Below the pieces are notes generated by a model. The model saw only the letters and a list, made by a program, of their open reading frames with translations, was not told the DNA's origin and did not search any database. DNA of 64,000 bases from an uncultured Lachnospiraceae bacterium (GTDB lineage: Bacteria; Bacillota; Clostridia; Lachnospirales; Lachnospiraceae). The stretch is from contig CAMWJC010000002.1 of NCBI GenBank assembly GCA_947174495.1, forward strand, positions 17,679-81,678. Direction: 5' to 3'. Both the position numbers and the translations under genes were made by a program. Below are positions 46,819-56,541 of the stretch, piece after piece; positions within the stretch are counted from its first letter, which is position 1, and each line of letters begins with the position of its first letter.

Positions 46819-47247
46819 CTATTGTACCACGCTCTTTTGATATTCTGCAAGACGCCTGTTCATCTGCCGGGCAATTTCTTTTTCACGGTTCCATTCTACT
46901 GCGGAGATAAGAAGAAAAATTCCATTAATCAATATCAGCATACCGATCACATGCGGAAGATATTCTATTGAAAACCAGCTAAAAAGAAAGCCAAATCCAA
47001 GCACCACTCCATGCACTTCCACATAATGCAGAGCGATCAACAACGCCATTTTTTTCTTGCTTACGGTCTTACCCGGATAAAACAGGCTGAAAATACTGCA
47101 CAAAAAAGATACCAGCATCATCTGCCACAAAAGCTCCACCCCAAGCACCACCTCAGGCATAAACACAGTAATAAACACAGCCGTAGCAAGCGTCACGCAG
47201 GACATCACGCATACATAACAATGTAAAAAACTTTTAATCCTGTTCAT
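46819..47247 (-). CDS. DUF3021-like membrane protein
   Basis: Four TM segments; directly follows a LytTR gene. Confidence 0.75.
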   Translation of the reverse strand: MNRIKSFLHCYVCVMSCVTLATAVFITVFMPEVVLGVELLWQMMLVSFLCSIFSLFYPGKTVSKKKMALLIALHYVEVHGVVLGFGFLFSWFSIEYLPHVIGMLILINGIFLLISAVEWNREKEIARQMNRRLAEYQKSVVQ

Positions 47248-47259
47248 TCCTGCACCTCC

Positions 47260-47697
47260 CTACAGACCCAGTTTTTCTTTCAGTATGGGGACATACTGTC
47301 TGGAAATCAAAACTTTTTCTCCGTTTTTCATTGCCGCTTCAAATCTTCCTCCAAGCGCAGGTGTCAGATTTTTTATCTTGGAAAGGTTTAAAATAACAGA
47401 TTTCGACGCTCTGAAAAAATCCGTCCCCCTGAAACGTTCCTCCAGCTCATACAGCTTGTATTTTGTCTCATAAACTTCTTTCTGCAAATACAGAAATACC
47501 CGATTATCCACCGCCTCAAAATAATAGATCTGCCCGGGATCAATCTGCATGATGCTGCCATCCTTTGTGCCGATAATCTTTTCCCGACCCATTTTCATGG
47601 TGTGGATCATTTTCAGCATCTGCTCATCAACCTGCCGGCATTTTATAATGATCTCATCCTCTTCTCCTTCCGGGCAATCCATAATCGTAATTTTCAT
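47260..47697 (-). CDS. LytTR DNA-binding domain protein
   Basis: DGSIMQIDPGQIYYFEAVDNRVFLYLQKEVYETKYKLYELEERFRGTDFFRASKSVILNLSKIKNL. Confidence 0.9.
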   Translation of the reverse strand: MKITIMDCPEGEEDEIIIKCRQVDEQMLKMIHTMKMGREKIIGTKDGSIMQIDPGQIYYFEAVDNRVFLYLQKEVYETKYKLYELEERFRGTDFFRASKSVILNLSKIKNLTPALGGRFEAAMKNGEKVLISRQYVPILKEKLGL

Positions 47698-47781
47698 TCC
47701 AGTCTCCTATTTATGCTTTTCCTTACCGCCTCATCGATTTCTGATTTTACAGGATTTCTTACTTTCTGTCTCCGCCGGATT

Positions 47782-48696
47782 CTACCGGTCTTGGAGCCTG
47801 CGCCTTTTGGTAATTACTGCCGAAACTACTACTGCTATTATACCATAAAGCAAGATAAATAAAATCTGGTGCAGCAGATCAACCTTGTTTTCTTTTATCA
47901 TAATGCTGACACCCATCTGTTCTTTAAACATATCTGCCGCCATTTCAGGCAATCCGGCAAATGTTTTTTCAAGTGCATCCTGAATGCAGAGCTCTCGCAT
48001 CATTGCTGCCCCGTGAAGCACAGGCAGGCATTTCAGCACCTTCATCACCCCATCCGGAAGCATGGAAACCGGCAGATAAATCGCCCCTACAAAGCCCACC
48101 AGCGTTCCCACCACAGTCTGGAGCCCGCCCCATGCGCTCCCGCTATGAACTACCATTGCCAAAAGGTAGGATATTGCAGAATATACAAATGCATTCAGCA
48201 GAATCATCCCTGTCAATTTAAAAAGAGAATCCACCGGTAACAGAGGATGTCCCAAAATCACCATATAAATCTCCCCTGCCGTCAAAGTAAACAGGCACAT
48301 TACCGTACCTATGAGCCACGCAGAACCAATATAGCTAAGGACGATCTTGATCCTCTTTACCGGCGTGACATAAAAGCTGACAAGCTTATTTGACGCCTCG
48401 TCCTCCACCATCTTACCCATCACGGTCAGCGTCACCGTCACTGTGTTCACCACCAGAATTCCTGCCAATGTCCACATTTGAATCAAGTAATCCGCATTTG
48501 CCTGATCCGCCGCCTCATCCCGCATGCCACCAAACTGGGAAAGTGCATATACAACATTTTCGCTGTTCATATTTCCCAGAAAAATCACCATAAGTGCCAA
48601 CACGATCAGCATGGACAGCAGCGAAAAAAATACTGCCGCATAATCCCGGAGATATAATAAAATATTTCTTTTTAATAAATATGCAATTTCTCTCAT
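47782..48696 (-). CDS. ABC-2 type exporter permease
   Basis: NILLYLRDYAAVFFSLLSMLIVLALMVIFLG; multiple TM segments. Confidence 0.88.
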   Translation of the reverse strand: MREIAYLLKRNILLYLRDYAAVFFSLLSMLIVLALMVIFLGNMNSENVVYALSQFGGMRDEAADQANADYLIQMWTLAGILVVNTVTVTLTVMGKMVEDEASNKLVSFYVTPVKRIKIVLSYIGSAWLIGTVMCLFTLTAGEIYMVILGHPLLPVDSLFKLTGMILLNAFVYSAISYLLAMVVHSGSAWGGLQTVVGTLVGFVGAIYLPVSMLPDGVMKVLKCLPVLHGAAMMRELCIQDALEKTFAGLPEMAADMFKEQMGVSIMIKENKVDLLHQILFILLYGIIAVVVSAVITKRRRLQDR

Positions 48697-48718
48697 CTTT
48701 CCTCCATATCAAAACGTT

Positions 48719-49642
48719 TCACGCCTGCGTAAGCTTTTTACCGGTTACATTTAAAAACACATCATCCATAGATCCCTGAACCACTTCAAATCCGGCAATC
48801 ATCTCTTTTACTGCACTTAAAATCGGCAGTGCCGCCATGCTGTCTAAAAGATCGATCACCAAAGACTCCTCTTTTTTCCTACAGGCAATTTCTTTTTCAG
48901 CCAGACATTTGATAAGTTCCTCGGCTTTCTCCTGCTTCGGTATTAATCTCAACCTGTCTTTCGCATAAGCTTCTTTTAAAGAAAATGGAGTTCCGTACTC
49001 CTTCAAAACCCCTCCGTCAATTACCGCTATATGAGATGCCTTCGCCGCTTCCTCCATATAATGAGTAGTGAGAAAAACCGTCATATTTTCCTCTCTCCGA
49101 AGCCGGTCAAGGCACTGCCACACCTTCTTTCGTGTCGCCGGATCCAGTCCCGTGGTAGGTTCATCCAAAAACATGATTTCCGGTGTATTTATCAATGCCC
49201 TAGCAATCTCGCACCGACGTTTCTGTCCTCCGGAAAGTCTGGAGAATCTTCTGCCGTATACATCTTCCAGTTCCAGAATCTCACAAAGCCTTGAAATATT
49301 CTGAGACAGCTTTCTGCTGTTCTTTTCGTACAGAGCTCCACGGATAAAAAGATTTTCCTTTACCGTCAGACGGTCATCCAGACAATTGTTCTGATACACC
49401 ACCCCAATCTTCTTTCTGATCTGCTCATCCTCCCTGCCTGCTTTAAATCCGCAAACCTCAATTTCTCCGGCCGTAGGTCCAAAGACTGTACAGAGCATAT
49501 TGATGGTGGTGGATTTTCCGGCTCCATTGATGCCCAAAAAGCCAAATAACTCTCCCCGCCCCACCTGAAAACTGATATCATCTACTGCCTTTACATCGCC
49601 AAAATACTTTTTCAGATTCTTTACCTTAATAATTGTATCCAC
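48719..49642 (-). CDS. ABC transporter ATP-binding protein
   Basis: FGFLGINGAGKSTTINML, LSGGQKRRCEIARALI, FLDEPTTGLDP; GTG start with RBS (ORF opens at 49804). Confidence 0.92.
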   Translation of the reverse strand: MDTIIKVKNLKKYFGDVKAVDDISFQVGRGELFGFLGINGAGKSTTINMLCTVFGPTAGEIEVCGFKAGREDEQIRKKIGVVYQNNCLDDRLTVKENLFIRGALYEKNSRKLSQNISRLCEILELEDVYGRRFSRLSGGQKRRCEIARALINTPEIMFLDEPTTGLDPATRKKVWQCLDRLRREENMTVFLTTHYMEEAAKASHIAVIDGGVLKEYGTPFSLKEAYAKDRLRLIPKQEKAEELIKCLAEKEIACRKKEESLVIDLLDSMAALPILSAVKEMIAGFEVVQGSMDDVFLNVTGKKLTQA

Positions 49643-49847
49643 ATCCTGTTCTCCCCTTCCATCTGATTTTTTACAATCACAGCACTTCTTTAATATCACA
49701 ATCAAGCACCCTGCCGCAAGATAGATAACGGCAAGATGCTTTGTAAGGGAGGTAAGATACCTCAGGGAAGCGTAAGTTAAAAATGCCATATACTTTGAAA
49801 TCATACCAATTCAAAAAGTATGTCGGATTATAGTCATCTAAATATTA

Positions 49848-49892
49848 AAAAAGAATGCGAACCCGCCAGATCTACTCTGGTTGATTCGCATC
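49848..49892 (-). terminator. Terminator after the FliD-like gene
   Basis: minus strand ggatgcgaatcaaccaga-gtaga-tctggcgggttcgcattctttttt. Confidence 0.8.
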
Positions 49893-49925
49893 CTGCATGT
49901 TCTTACTTTTCTTTACTTTAACGCA

Positions 49926-51158
49926 CTACATAATGTCATCATAACGGGCACTTCCCTGTACATTATATGCTCCCGCATCTGTGTAGCCACTGGCAGCACT
50001 CGCCTGCGTAGTCATATAATAATCTACGAGTGAAGCATTCGTAGCAATGGATGAACCATAATCCTTGAAGAAATTCTGTACCTTGGACATATCTGAGTTC
50101 TTGAATGTGTCCTCATCGATCTTCATTTTGCCCTTATCGTCTACACTGATTCCAAACTGCTTCAGTGTCTCCGCACTGTGAGCCGTTTTTTCCCTGATGT
50201 ATGACAAATTAGCTAATACGCCAGAATTTGTGCTGGATTCGGCTGCCGCAAACATTTTGTTATAATTGTTCACAAAGCTCTTTGCCGTAGCAAGAATTTT
50301 GTTTACATCATATTTATCTGTCTCGTTGCCGTCCTTATCCTTCATCATTGCATATAACTCATCAGACGCAAGCGCTCTACTGTCTTCTTTAAGAGAAGAT
50401 GCACTGGAAGCCGCTGTAGTTGTCTCTGTACCGTCTGTAGCTCCAGTCCCGGCAGTAGAACCAGCAAATTGAAGACGAGATGCAACTGTAGAACCATAGC
50501 TCATAATGTTATCAGTTGAAAACAGTTCCTGTACCTTAGAGATGTCTGCTGCTTTCAGCTTACCTTCATTTAACTCAATGGTTCCATCTGAATTAATACC
50601 AACGCCAATTTCTGCAAGCTTATTAGCGTTCCTTGCCGTGCTGCTCATCATATTTGCCACATATGCAGTTTTGCCCGTCAGAGTAGAACCCTTTGCCGCT
50701 TTCACAACGTCATTATAATTCTTCACGTAATCCTTCATTGCAGAGACTACCTTATCTTTGGCGCTCTGGCCATTTGGCGTATCTGTATACGTTTTGTCAC
50801 TCTGCAGTGCCGAAACAGTAGACGACAGGCTTGAAAGTCCCGATGTCAGCTCAGTATTGGACTTCTGCGTGTCTTTGGAAACCTTCGGATGCTTCTTTGC
50901 TTCCAGAATTTCTTCGAGGACATCGCGAGAACCGCTCTTTCTGCCCGATGCATTTGTACTGGATGTCTGTGTGCCAGGAAGATTTACACTTGAGGCACTA
51001 CCCGTACCATAGTAACTCTTCATAAGCTTGCCATAGCTACCATTCTTAATGCTGGTATAATCTGAAAGGAAATTCAGATTTCCCATTCCACCAGATGATA
51101 GACTCTGGAACAGATAAGAAGAGTCTTGATTTGTGTTTACATTAACCTTAATACCCAT
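49926..51158 (-). CDS. Protein with duplicated FliD C-terminal-like motif (flagellar-cap-like, function unknown)
   Basis: MKDYVKNYNDVVKAAK...EIGVGINSDGTIELNEGKLKAADISKVQELF and AKSFVNNYNKMFAAAE...QFGISVDDKGKMKIDEDTFKNSDMSKVQNFF; start MGIKVNVN with aaaggag RBS. Confidence 0.65.
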   Translation of the reverse strand: MGIKVNVNTNQDSSYLFQSLSSGGMGNLNFLSDYTSIKNGSYGKLMKSYYGTGSASSVNLPGTQTSSTNASGRKSGSRDVLEEILEAKKHPKVSKDTQKSNTELTSGLSSLSSTVSALQSDKTYTDTPNGQSAKDKVVSAMKDYVKNYNDVVKAAKGSTLTGKTAYVANMMSSTARNANKLAEIGVGINSDGTIELNEGKLKAADISKVQELFSTDNIMSYGSTVASRLQFAGSTAGTGATDGTETTTAASSASSLKEDSRALASDELYAMMKDKDGNETDKYDVNKILATAKSFVNNYNKMFAAAESSTNSGVLANLSYIREKTAHSAETLKQFGISVDDKGKMKIDEDTFKNSDMSKVQNFFKDYGSSIATNASLVDYYMTTQASAASGYTDAGAYNVQGSARYDDIM

Positions 51159-51350
51159 TGTCATCACTCCTTTGAATAAAATATGGACTTCCATGTCCTA
51201 GTACTTGATATGCAATATCTCATTGCACAATTTGATAGTTATGATTAGTATAGCATCCAAATTTCAAGATTACAAGATGGCTTGATAAAAAAATTGGTAA
51301 AAATTCCACCGTCGTTTGCAAAGTTAATTCCATCCCACTTCAACCAAGAA

Positions 51351-53132
51351 TTATTCCTCTTCTATAAATTTCGGCTCAATATAATCTCCACCCCTGCTGA
51401 CTCCAAAATGTAAATGCGGTCCTGTTGATTTACCGGTACTGCCTACTGTAGCAATCTGCTCCCCGATCTTCACTTTCTTTCCTTCCTCCGCTAAAATATC
51501 CCGGCAATGAAAATAATAGGTGGCTGCTCCGTTTTCATGGAGAAGAATTAAATAATTTCCGCATTCATAATCATATCCTGTTTTGACCACAGTTCCATCC
51601 GCCGCTGCCGTAATCGGCGTTCCTGCTTCCGCCGCAAAATCCATGCCCAGATGAAACAAAACAGCTCCGCTTACCGGATGAATTCTGCTTCCGAACTCGT
51701 CACTGATCCGGGCGCCATCCACCGGATAAGCAAATAGAATTTCTATATCCAGAAAGGATTCATTTATCTGCGGCAGAATCAGGATATCAATTTCCGTATC
51801 CTGAAAAGGCTCGTCTTTCTGCGGCAGATTCAAGACCTCAAATTGATCTCTTTCCCGGGTAGGAGCGTAATTCATGATCGTCTCCTGATTTCCTGTTTCC
51901 AATGATGGAGATGGAAGATAAGTGCTGACTTCGTCCTCCGAAAAATCTTCGTTGGGAAAAAATATATATTCCTTAATATCCGGCAAGCTGAAAGGTTCCG
52001 CTCCTTCCCCGGATGTTTCCATAATCTCTGTTCCTGCTTCATCGGGCAGCTGCATCTCGTCTTGATCTGCTGAATTGTCTTCTGCTGCCGATGCTGATGC
52101 TTCCTCCCCCGGCGTTCTGCCTGTCGTTCGGTTTACAAGCAGCAAAGCTGCCGCAACAAAAAGCACTACTGCCGCTGCAATACTCACGCTGATTCCCGCT
52201 TTTTTCATTTTTACTACTCTTCTGATTCTGCTCTTTACATGATTTTCACCAAAAGCAATCGGACAACCTGCACTTCCTGCTTTACTCTGAGATAGTCCCA
52301 GCAGCGTGTCTGCATAGTCTTTCCGCCTGTCATAACCAATCTTTTGCATCACCGCCTCATCGCAGGATGTTTCCATATCCCTTTCCATGAGGAAAAAGAA
52401 GACCCATACCAAAGGATTAAACCAATGAACACAACACACAAGGAAAACAATAGGTTTCACCAGATAATCCAGTCGTTTGATATGAACATTTTCATGCTCT
52501 AAAACCATTTGTTTTTGCATTTCATCCAGCCCCCTGGGCAGGTAAATAATTGGATGTAAAAGTCCTGCAACAAAAGGAGTCGCAACTTCTTTCCTTTTAA
52601 TGGTATGCAGAAAAGTGCCATACTTCACACTCGCATAGAGGATAAGTCCTAAAGCGCCCAAAAACCAGATCCATGCAATGACTGTTAATCTTTTGTCTAA
52701 TGTGGTAAGAGGATAAGAAGTCTGACTGATCTGCTCAGAAGGAAGATAGTAAATAACATCTTCCTCATCCCTCTCTGCAATGTAATCATCTCCGGATTCA
52801 TCATTAGAATTAGTGCCGGGTGCAAAATTATCATATATTTTCTCAGCAGGCATACTCTCCTCGGAGTGTTCCATCACATAAGGCTCATAAAAATGTTCTG
52901 TCCTTTGAAGCAGCACATTTTCCTGCTGCCTTACCAGTCTTACATTTGGTATCAACCCGAAGTCCGTCTCCGGCAGAACCGGACATATCAATCGGATTAT
53001 AACCACCGCCCATAAAAGATAAGAAAATATCTTCGGTGCCCGCGCCAGCAACAGCCGCACCAAGATCACTGCTAAAATGCAAAATGAAGCCGAAATGCTC
53101 ATATTTAATATCACAAGAAATAGTCTGTCCAT
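51351..53132 (-). CDS. BlaR1-like M56 peptidase fused to C-terminal M23 endopeptidase domain
   Basis: VLEHENVHIKRLDYLVKP (HExxH-type), FFLMERDMETSCDEAVMQK; C-term GSRIHPVSGAVLFHLGMDFAAEAGTPITAAADGTVV...TGPHLHFGVSRGG. Confidence 0.9.
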   Translation of the reverse strand: MDRLFLVILNMSISASFCILAVILVRLLLARAPKIFSYLLWAVVIIRLICPVLPETDFGLIPNVRLVRQQENVLLQRTEHFYEPYVMEHSEESMPAEKIYDNFAPGTNSNDESGDDYIAERDEEDVIYYLPSEQISQTSYPLTTLDKRLTVIAWIWFLGALGLILYASVKYGTFLHTIKRKEVATPFVAGLLHPIIYLPRGLDEMQKQMVLEHENVHIKRLDYLVKPIVFLVCCVHWFNPLVWVFFFLMERDMETSCDEAVMQKIGYDRRKDYADTLLGLSQSKAGSAGCPIAFGENHVKSRIRRVVKMKKAGISVSIAAAVVLFVAAALLLVNRTTGRTPGEEASASAAEDNSADQDEMQLPDEAGTEIMETSGEGAEPFSLPDIKEYIFFPNEDFSEDEVSTYLPSPSLETGNQETIMNYAPTRERDQFEVLNLPQKDEPFQDTEIDILILPQINESFLDIEILFAYPVDGARISDEFGSRIHPVSGAVLFHLGMDFAAEAGTPITAAADGTVVKTGYDYECGNYLILLHENGAATYYFHCRDILAEEGKKVKIGEQIATVGSTGKSTGPHLHFGVSRGGDYIEPKFIEEE

Positions 53133-53176
53133 ATCAATCCTCCGTCTTGGCCCTTCCCGCAAAATTCCATGCCTTA

Positions 53177-53533
53177 TCAGGTATTTTCATCAATAAATTT
53201 CCGCATCTCTTCCACTTCACTTGCAGACAGCTTTTTTCCGCCACAAAAGGCGGTAAGGAATCGGGGCAGAGACCCCTCAAACACATCCTCCACATATCGT
53301 CTGCTCTGCATTCCGTAAAACTCTTCTCTAGAAAGTCTGGCACTCACCATCGCATTTTCATTACGGAAAATCCCTTTTTCACATAACTTTTTTAACACAG
53401 TGTAAGTCGTTGACTTCTTCCAGTTCATTTCCTTCTCACATATTCTTACCAGTTCCGGTGATGAAATTGGTTCCTTTGACCATATAATATCAGCAAATTT
53501 AGCCTCTGCATCTGCAAGCTTATAATCTCCCAT
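53177..53533 (-). CDS. BlaI/MecI family repressor
   Basis: LADAEAKFADIIWSKEPISSPELVRICEKEMNWKKSTTYTVLKKLCEKGIF. Confidence 0.93.
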   Translation of the reverse strand: MGDYKLADAEAKFADIIWSKEPISSPELVRICEKEMNWKKSTTYTVLKKLCEKGIFRNENAMVSARLSREEFYGMQSRRYVEDVFEGSLPRFLTAFCGGKKLSASEVEEMRKFIDENT

Positions 53534-53548
53534 TTCGGCCTCCTCTCA

Positions 53549-53593
53549 GTCTATTAGATATAGACCGTTTTTATCAGTCTATATCTAATAGAC
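53549..53593. promoter_or_regulatory. Tandem BlaI-type operators
   Basis: gtctattagatatagac (53549-53565) and gtctatatctaatagac (53577-53593), exact reverse complements, each a GTCTAT-n5-ATAGAC dyad. Confidence 0.85.
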
Positions 53594-53624
53594 CAATTTG
53601 TCAAGTTCTAATAAATCTTCACGC

Positions 53625-53654
53625 AAAAAGCCGGCTCATTCGGGCCGGCTTTTT
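53625..53654 (-). terminator. Terminator after metK
   Basis: aaaaagccggc...gccggcttttt. Confidence 0.88.
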
Positions 53655-53677
53655 AACATGACTTTTAGGTTCTGATA

Positions 53678-54865
53678 TTATAAATATTTTCTCAGTGCTT
53701 CAACTTTGTCCAATTTCTCCCAGGGAAGATCCAGATCGTTGCGTCCGAAGTGTCCGTAAGCAGCCGTCTGCTTGTAGATCGGACGGCGAAGATCCAGCAT
53801 CTTAATAATTCCTGCCGGACGAAGATCGAAGTTTTCTCTGATCACTTCATCTAACTTCTCATCGGAAAGCTTTCCGGTACCAAAAGTGTCTACCATAACA
53901 GAAGTAGGCTGCGCAACACCGATTGCGTAGGAAAGCTGAATCTCGCATTTGTCAGCAAGACCTGCTGCTACGATATTTTTTGCCACATAACGTGCCGCGT
54001 AAGCTGCGCTTCTGTCCACCTTTGTACAATCCTTACCGGAAAAAGCTCCGCCGCCGTGACGTGCGTATCCGCCATAGGTATCTACAATGATCTTACGTCC
54101 GGTAAGACCTGCATCGCCGTGAGGTCCGCCAATCACGAAACGTCCGGTAGGATTGATAAAGAATTTTGTATTTTCATCTATAAGTTCCTTCGGAAGAATC
54201 GGATCAAACACATACTGCTTGATATCCTTGTGGATCTGCTCCTGTGTCACGTCATCGTCATGCTGAGTGGATAATACCACTGCCTCCAAACGAATGGGCT
54301 TTCCGTTCTCATCATATTCTACAGATACCTGACTCTTTCCATCTGGTCTTAAATATTTCAGAGTTCCGTCTTTACGAACCTTGGTAAGCTGTCTTGCAAG
54401 CTTATGAGCCAGTGAGATGGAATAAGGCATATATTCTTCCGTTTCATTGGTTGCATAGCCGAACATCATTCCCTGATCGCCAGCTCCAATCGCTTCTATC
54501 TCTGCATCGGACATTTTATTTTCCTTTGCTTCCAGAGCTTTGTCAACACCCATTGCAATGTCAGCAGACTGCTCATCAATTGCAACCAACACCGCACAGG
54601 TATTGCCGTCAAAGCCATATTCGGACTTGGTATAGCCAATTTCCTTTACCGTATCGCGGACCACCTTCTGAATGTCTACATATGCGTTGGTGGTGATTTC
54701 TCCGGTCACCAGGACAAAGCCTGTGCAGGTCGCTGTTTCACACGCCACGCGGCTCATGGGATCGCTTTCCATACATGCGTCAAGGATCGCATCAGAAATA
54801 GCATCGCAGACCTTATCCGGATGTCCTTCTGTTACAGATTCTGAAGTAAATAATCTTTTTTCCAT
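53678..54865 (-). CDS. metK: S-adenosylmethionine synthetase
   Basis: [56 protein letters not shown]. Confidence 0.97.
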   Translation of the reverse strand: MEKRLFTSESVTEGHPDKVCDAISDAILDACMESDPMSRVACETATCTGFVLVTGEITTNAYVDIQKVVRDTVKEIGYTKSEYGFDGNTCAVLVAIDEQSADIAMGVDKALEAKENKMSDAEIEAIGAGDQGMMFGYATNETEEYMPYSISLAHKLARQLTKVRKDGTLKYLRPDGKSQVSVEYDENGKPIRLEAVVLSTQHDDDVTQEQIHKDIKQYVFDPILPKELIDENTKFFINPTGRFVIGGPHGDAGLTGRKIIVDTYGGYARHGGGAFSGKDCTKVDRSAAYAARYVAKNIVAAGLADKCEIQLSYAIGVAQPTSVMVDTFGTGKLSDEKLDEVIRENFDLRPAGIIKMLDLRRPIYKQTAAYGHFGRNDLDLPWEKLDKVEALRKYL

Positions 54866-54959
54866 TTTCTTTCCTCCTGTTTTGCCTTTTGTAACTAATG
54901 AAATTTCCCTATGCACTCTGCGTATATGCATCTTGCTCATATGTGTCTTGCTCATATGC

Positions 54960-55122
54960 GCAGAGCGCATTAAAAAAGCCCACTCACAAAAGCGGACTCG
55001 AAATCGATACTCAAATCCTCTTATTGTTCGATTTACTCGCTCAGGCGGGCACCTTCCACACTTGGGGTTGCCGTGGCTTCTCAGGTCCTATGTACCTCCA
55101 CCACTCTGAATAAGAGAGTTCC
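54960..55122 (-). ncRNA. SAM-I (S-box) riboswitch upstream of metK
   Basis: minus strand CTCTTATTCAGAGTGGTGGAGG...GACCTGAGAAGCCACGGCAACC...AAGTGTGGAAGGTGC...AATAAGAGG, followed by a hairpin and TTTTTT. Confidence 0.92.
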
Positions 55123-55388
55123 CAATATTGAATTTTCATATCTGTAACTAGGCTACACCATATGCACATATTTGTCAACAGCAATTTCATCATTCCTTCG
55201 TCCGTTCCTTCGCTCGTCCTTCCCCCGGTTTACACCAATTCACCGTATCTTTGCACAATTCTCCCATATCGTAACAGTTCTTTGGTTGACAAGAATTCTG
55301 ATTCCACCTATAATTTTTAATAGATACTAAATACTGGCACACTTTTGGGTGCTTTATTGAATTCAAAATATTTTATCGGAGCAGAAAC

Positions 55389-56465
55389 ATGAGACGAGTT
55401 AATACATCGGAACTAGTTCCGGGCATGATCACGGCCGAAGATGTATATTCCTTCAACAATCAATTGATCTTGTCCAAAGGACTTATTCTGAACGACAAAA
55501 CTATTACCAAGTTGGCATTTTATTCTGTTTTACAGGTTCGTGTAGAGGATCAGGCCGCCGCGCCTGTTGCTGACTCACCAAGCTATGAGCTTTCTTATTC
55601 TGAGAAAATACAAAGCAGTCCCGAGTACATCCGTTTTCGTAAACAATTCGAAACAGATGCAGACAGTTTCAAGAACGCAATTAATGATGTTGTGGAAAAG
55701 GGCGCACCTTTAGATGTGGACAAGCTGATGAATTACACCTTAAATATTCTTGATACGAGCGCTGCCACACCTAACTTATTTGATATGCTGCACAACATGA
55801 GGCAATTCGATGACGCTACTTACATACACTGCATGAACGTTGCTTTGATTTGCAGCGTTTTTTCCAGATGGCTCCGTCTCAGCAGAAAGGAAACCCGGAT
55901 TGCTATCATGAGCGGACTTCTTCACGATGTTGGTAAAACCCGCATTCCCGACAGTATTATTAAGAAGCCCGGGAAACTCACAACTAACGAATTTGATATT
56001 ATCAAACGCCATCCAATGGAAGGATACCAAATCTTGAAGCATTCTAATCTAGATCCTGCCATCCTGGATGCGGTATTAATGCATCATGAGCGCTGCGACG
56101 GTTCCGGATATCCCTTTGGCGCTGCTCAAAACGAGATTAGTTTCTTTGCCAAAATGGTGGCTATTGCAGATGTCTATGATGCCATGACCAGCGCGCGAAT
56201 TTACCGCGGTCCCCTATGTCCTTTTAAGGCTATCTCTCTGTTTGAAAGCGAAGGACTAAATAAATATGATACCAGATGTATTATGACTTTCCTCGAAAAT
56301 GTGGTCAACACCTATCTTCTTAATGAAGTACGGCTTACCAACGGTTTAACGGGAACGATTGTTTATGTCAATAAACATAAGCTTTCTGCTCCTACGATCA
56401 AAACGGAGCATGGCTATATCGATCTTTCCATTCATCCCGATATTGCCATTGAATCGTTAATATAA
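55389..56465 (+). CDS. HD-GYP domain protein, putative c-di-GMP phosphodiesterase
   Basis: MSGLLHDVGKTRIPDSIIKKPGKLTTNEFDIIKRHPMEGYQIL...MHHERCDGSGYPFG. Confidence 0.93.
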   Translation: MRRVNTSELVPGMITAEDVYSFNNQLILSKGLILNDKTITKLAFYSVLQVRVEDQAAAPVADSPSYELSYSEKIQSSPEYIRFRKQFETDADSFKNAINDVVEKGAPLDVDKLMNYTLNILDTSAATPNLFDMLHNMRQFDDATYIHCMNVALICSVFSRWLRLSRKETRIAIMSGLLHDVGKTRIPDSIIKKPGKLTTNEFDIIKRHPMEGYQILKHSNLDPAILDAVLMHHERCDGSGYPFGAAQNEISFFAKMVAIADVYDAMTSARIYRGPLCPFKAISLFESEGLNKYDTRCIMTFLENVVNTYLLNEVRLTNGLTGTIVYVNKHKLSAPTIKTEHGYIDLSIHPDIAIESLI

Positions 56466-56486
56466 TTTACAACCTACTGCAAACAA

Positions 56487-56509
56487 AAAACTGCCTTCAG
56501 GCAGTTTTT
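56487..56509 (+). terminator. Terminator after the HD-GYP gene
   Basis: aaaactgcc-ttca-ggcagttttta. Confidence 0.85.
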
Positions 56510-56541
56510 ATTTGCAAAAATATTTTCTGTTTTATCAGGAT

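Noticed and set aside
49926-51158. Calling a flagellar operon
   Set aside because: No other flagellar gene occurs in the window; a FliD-like motif alone is insufficient.
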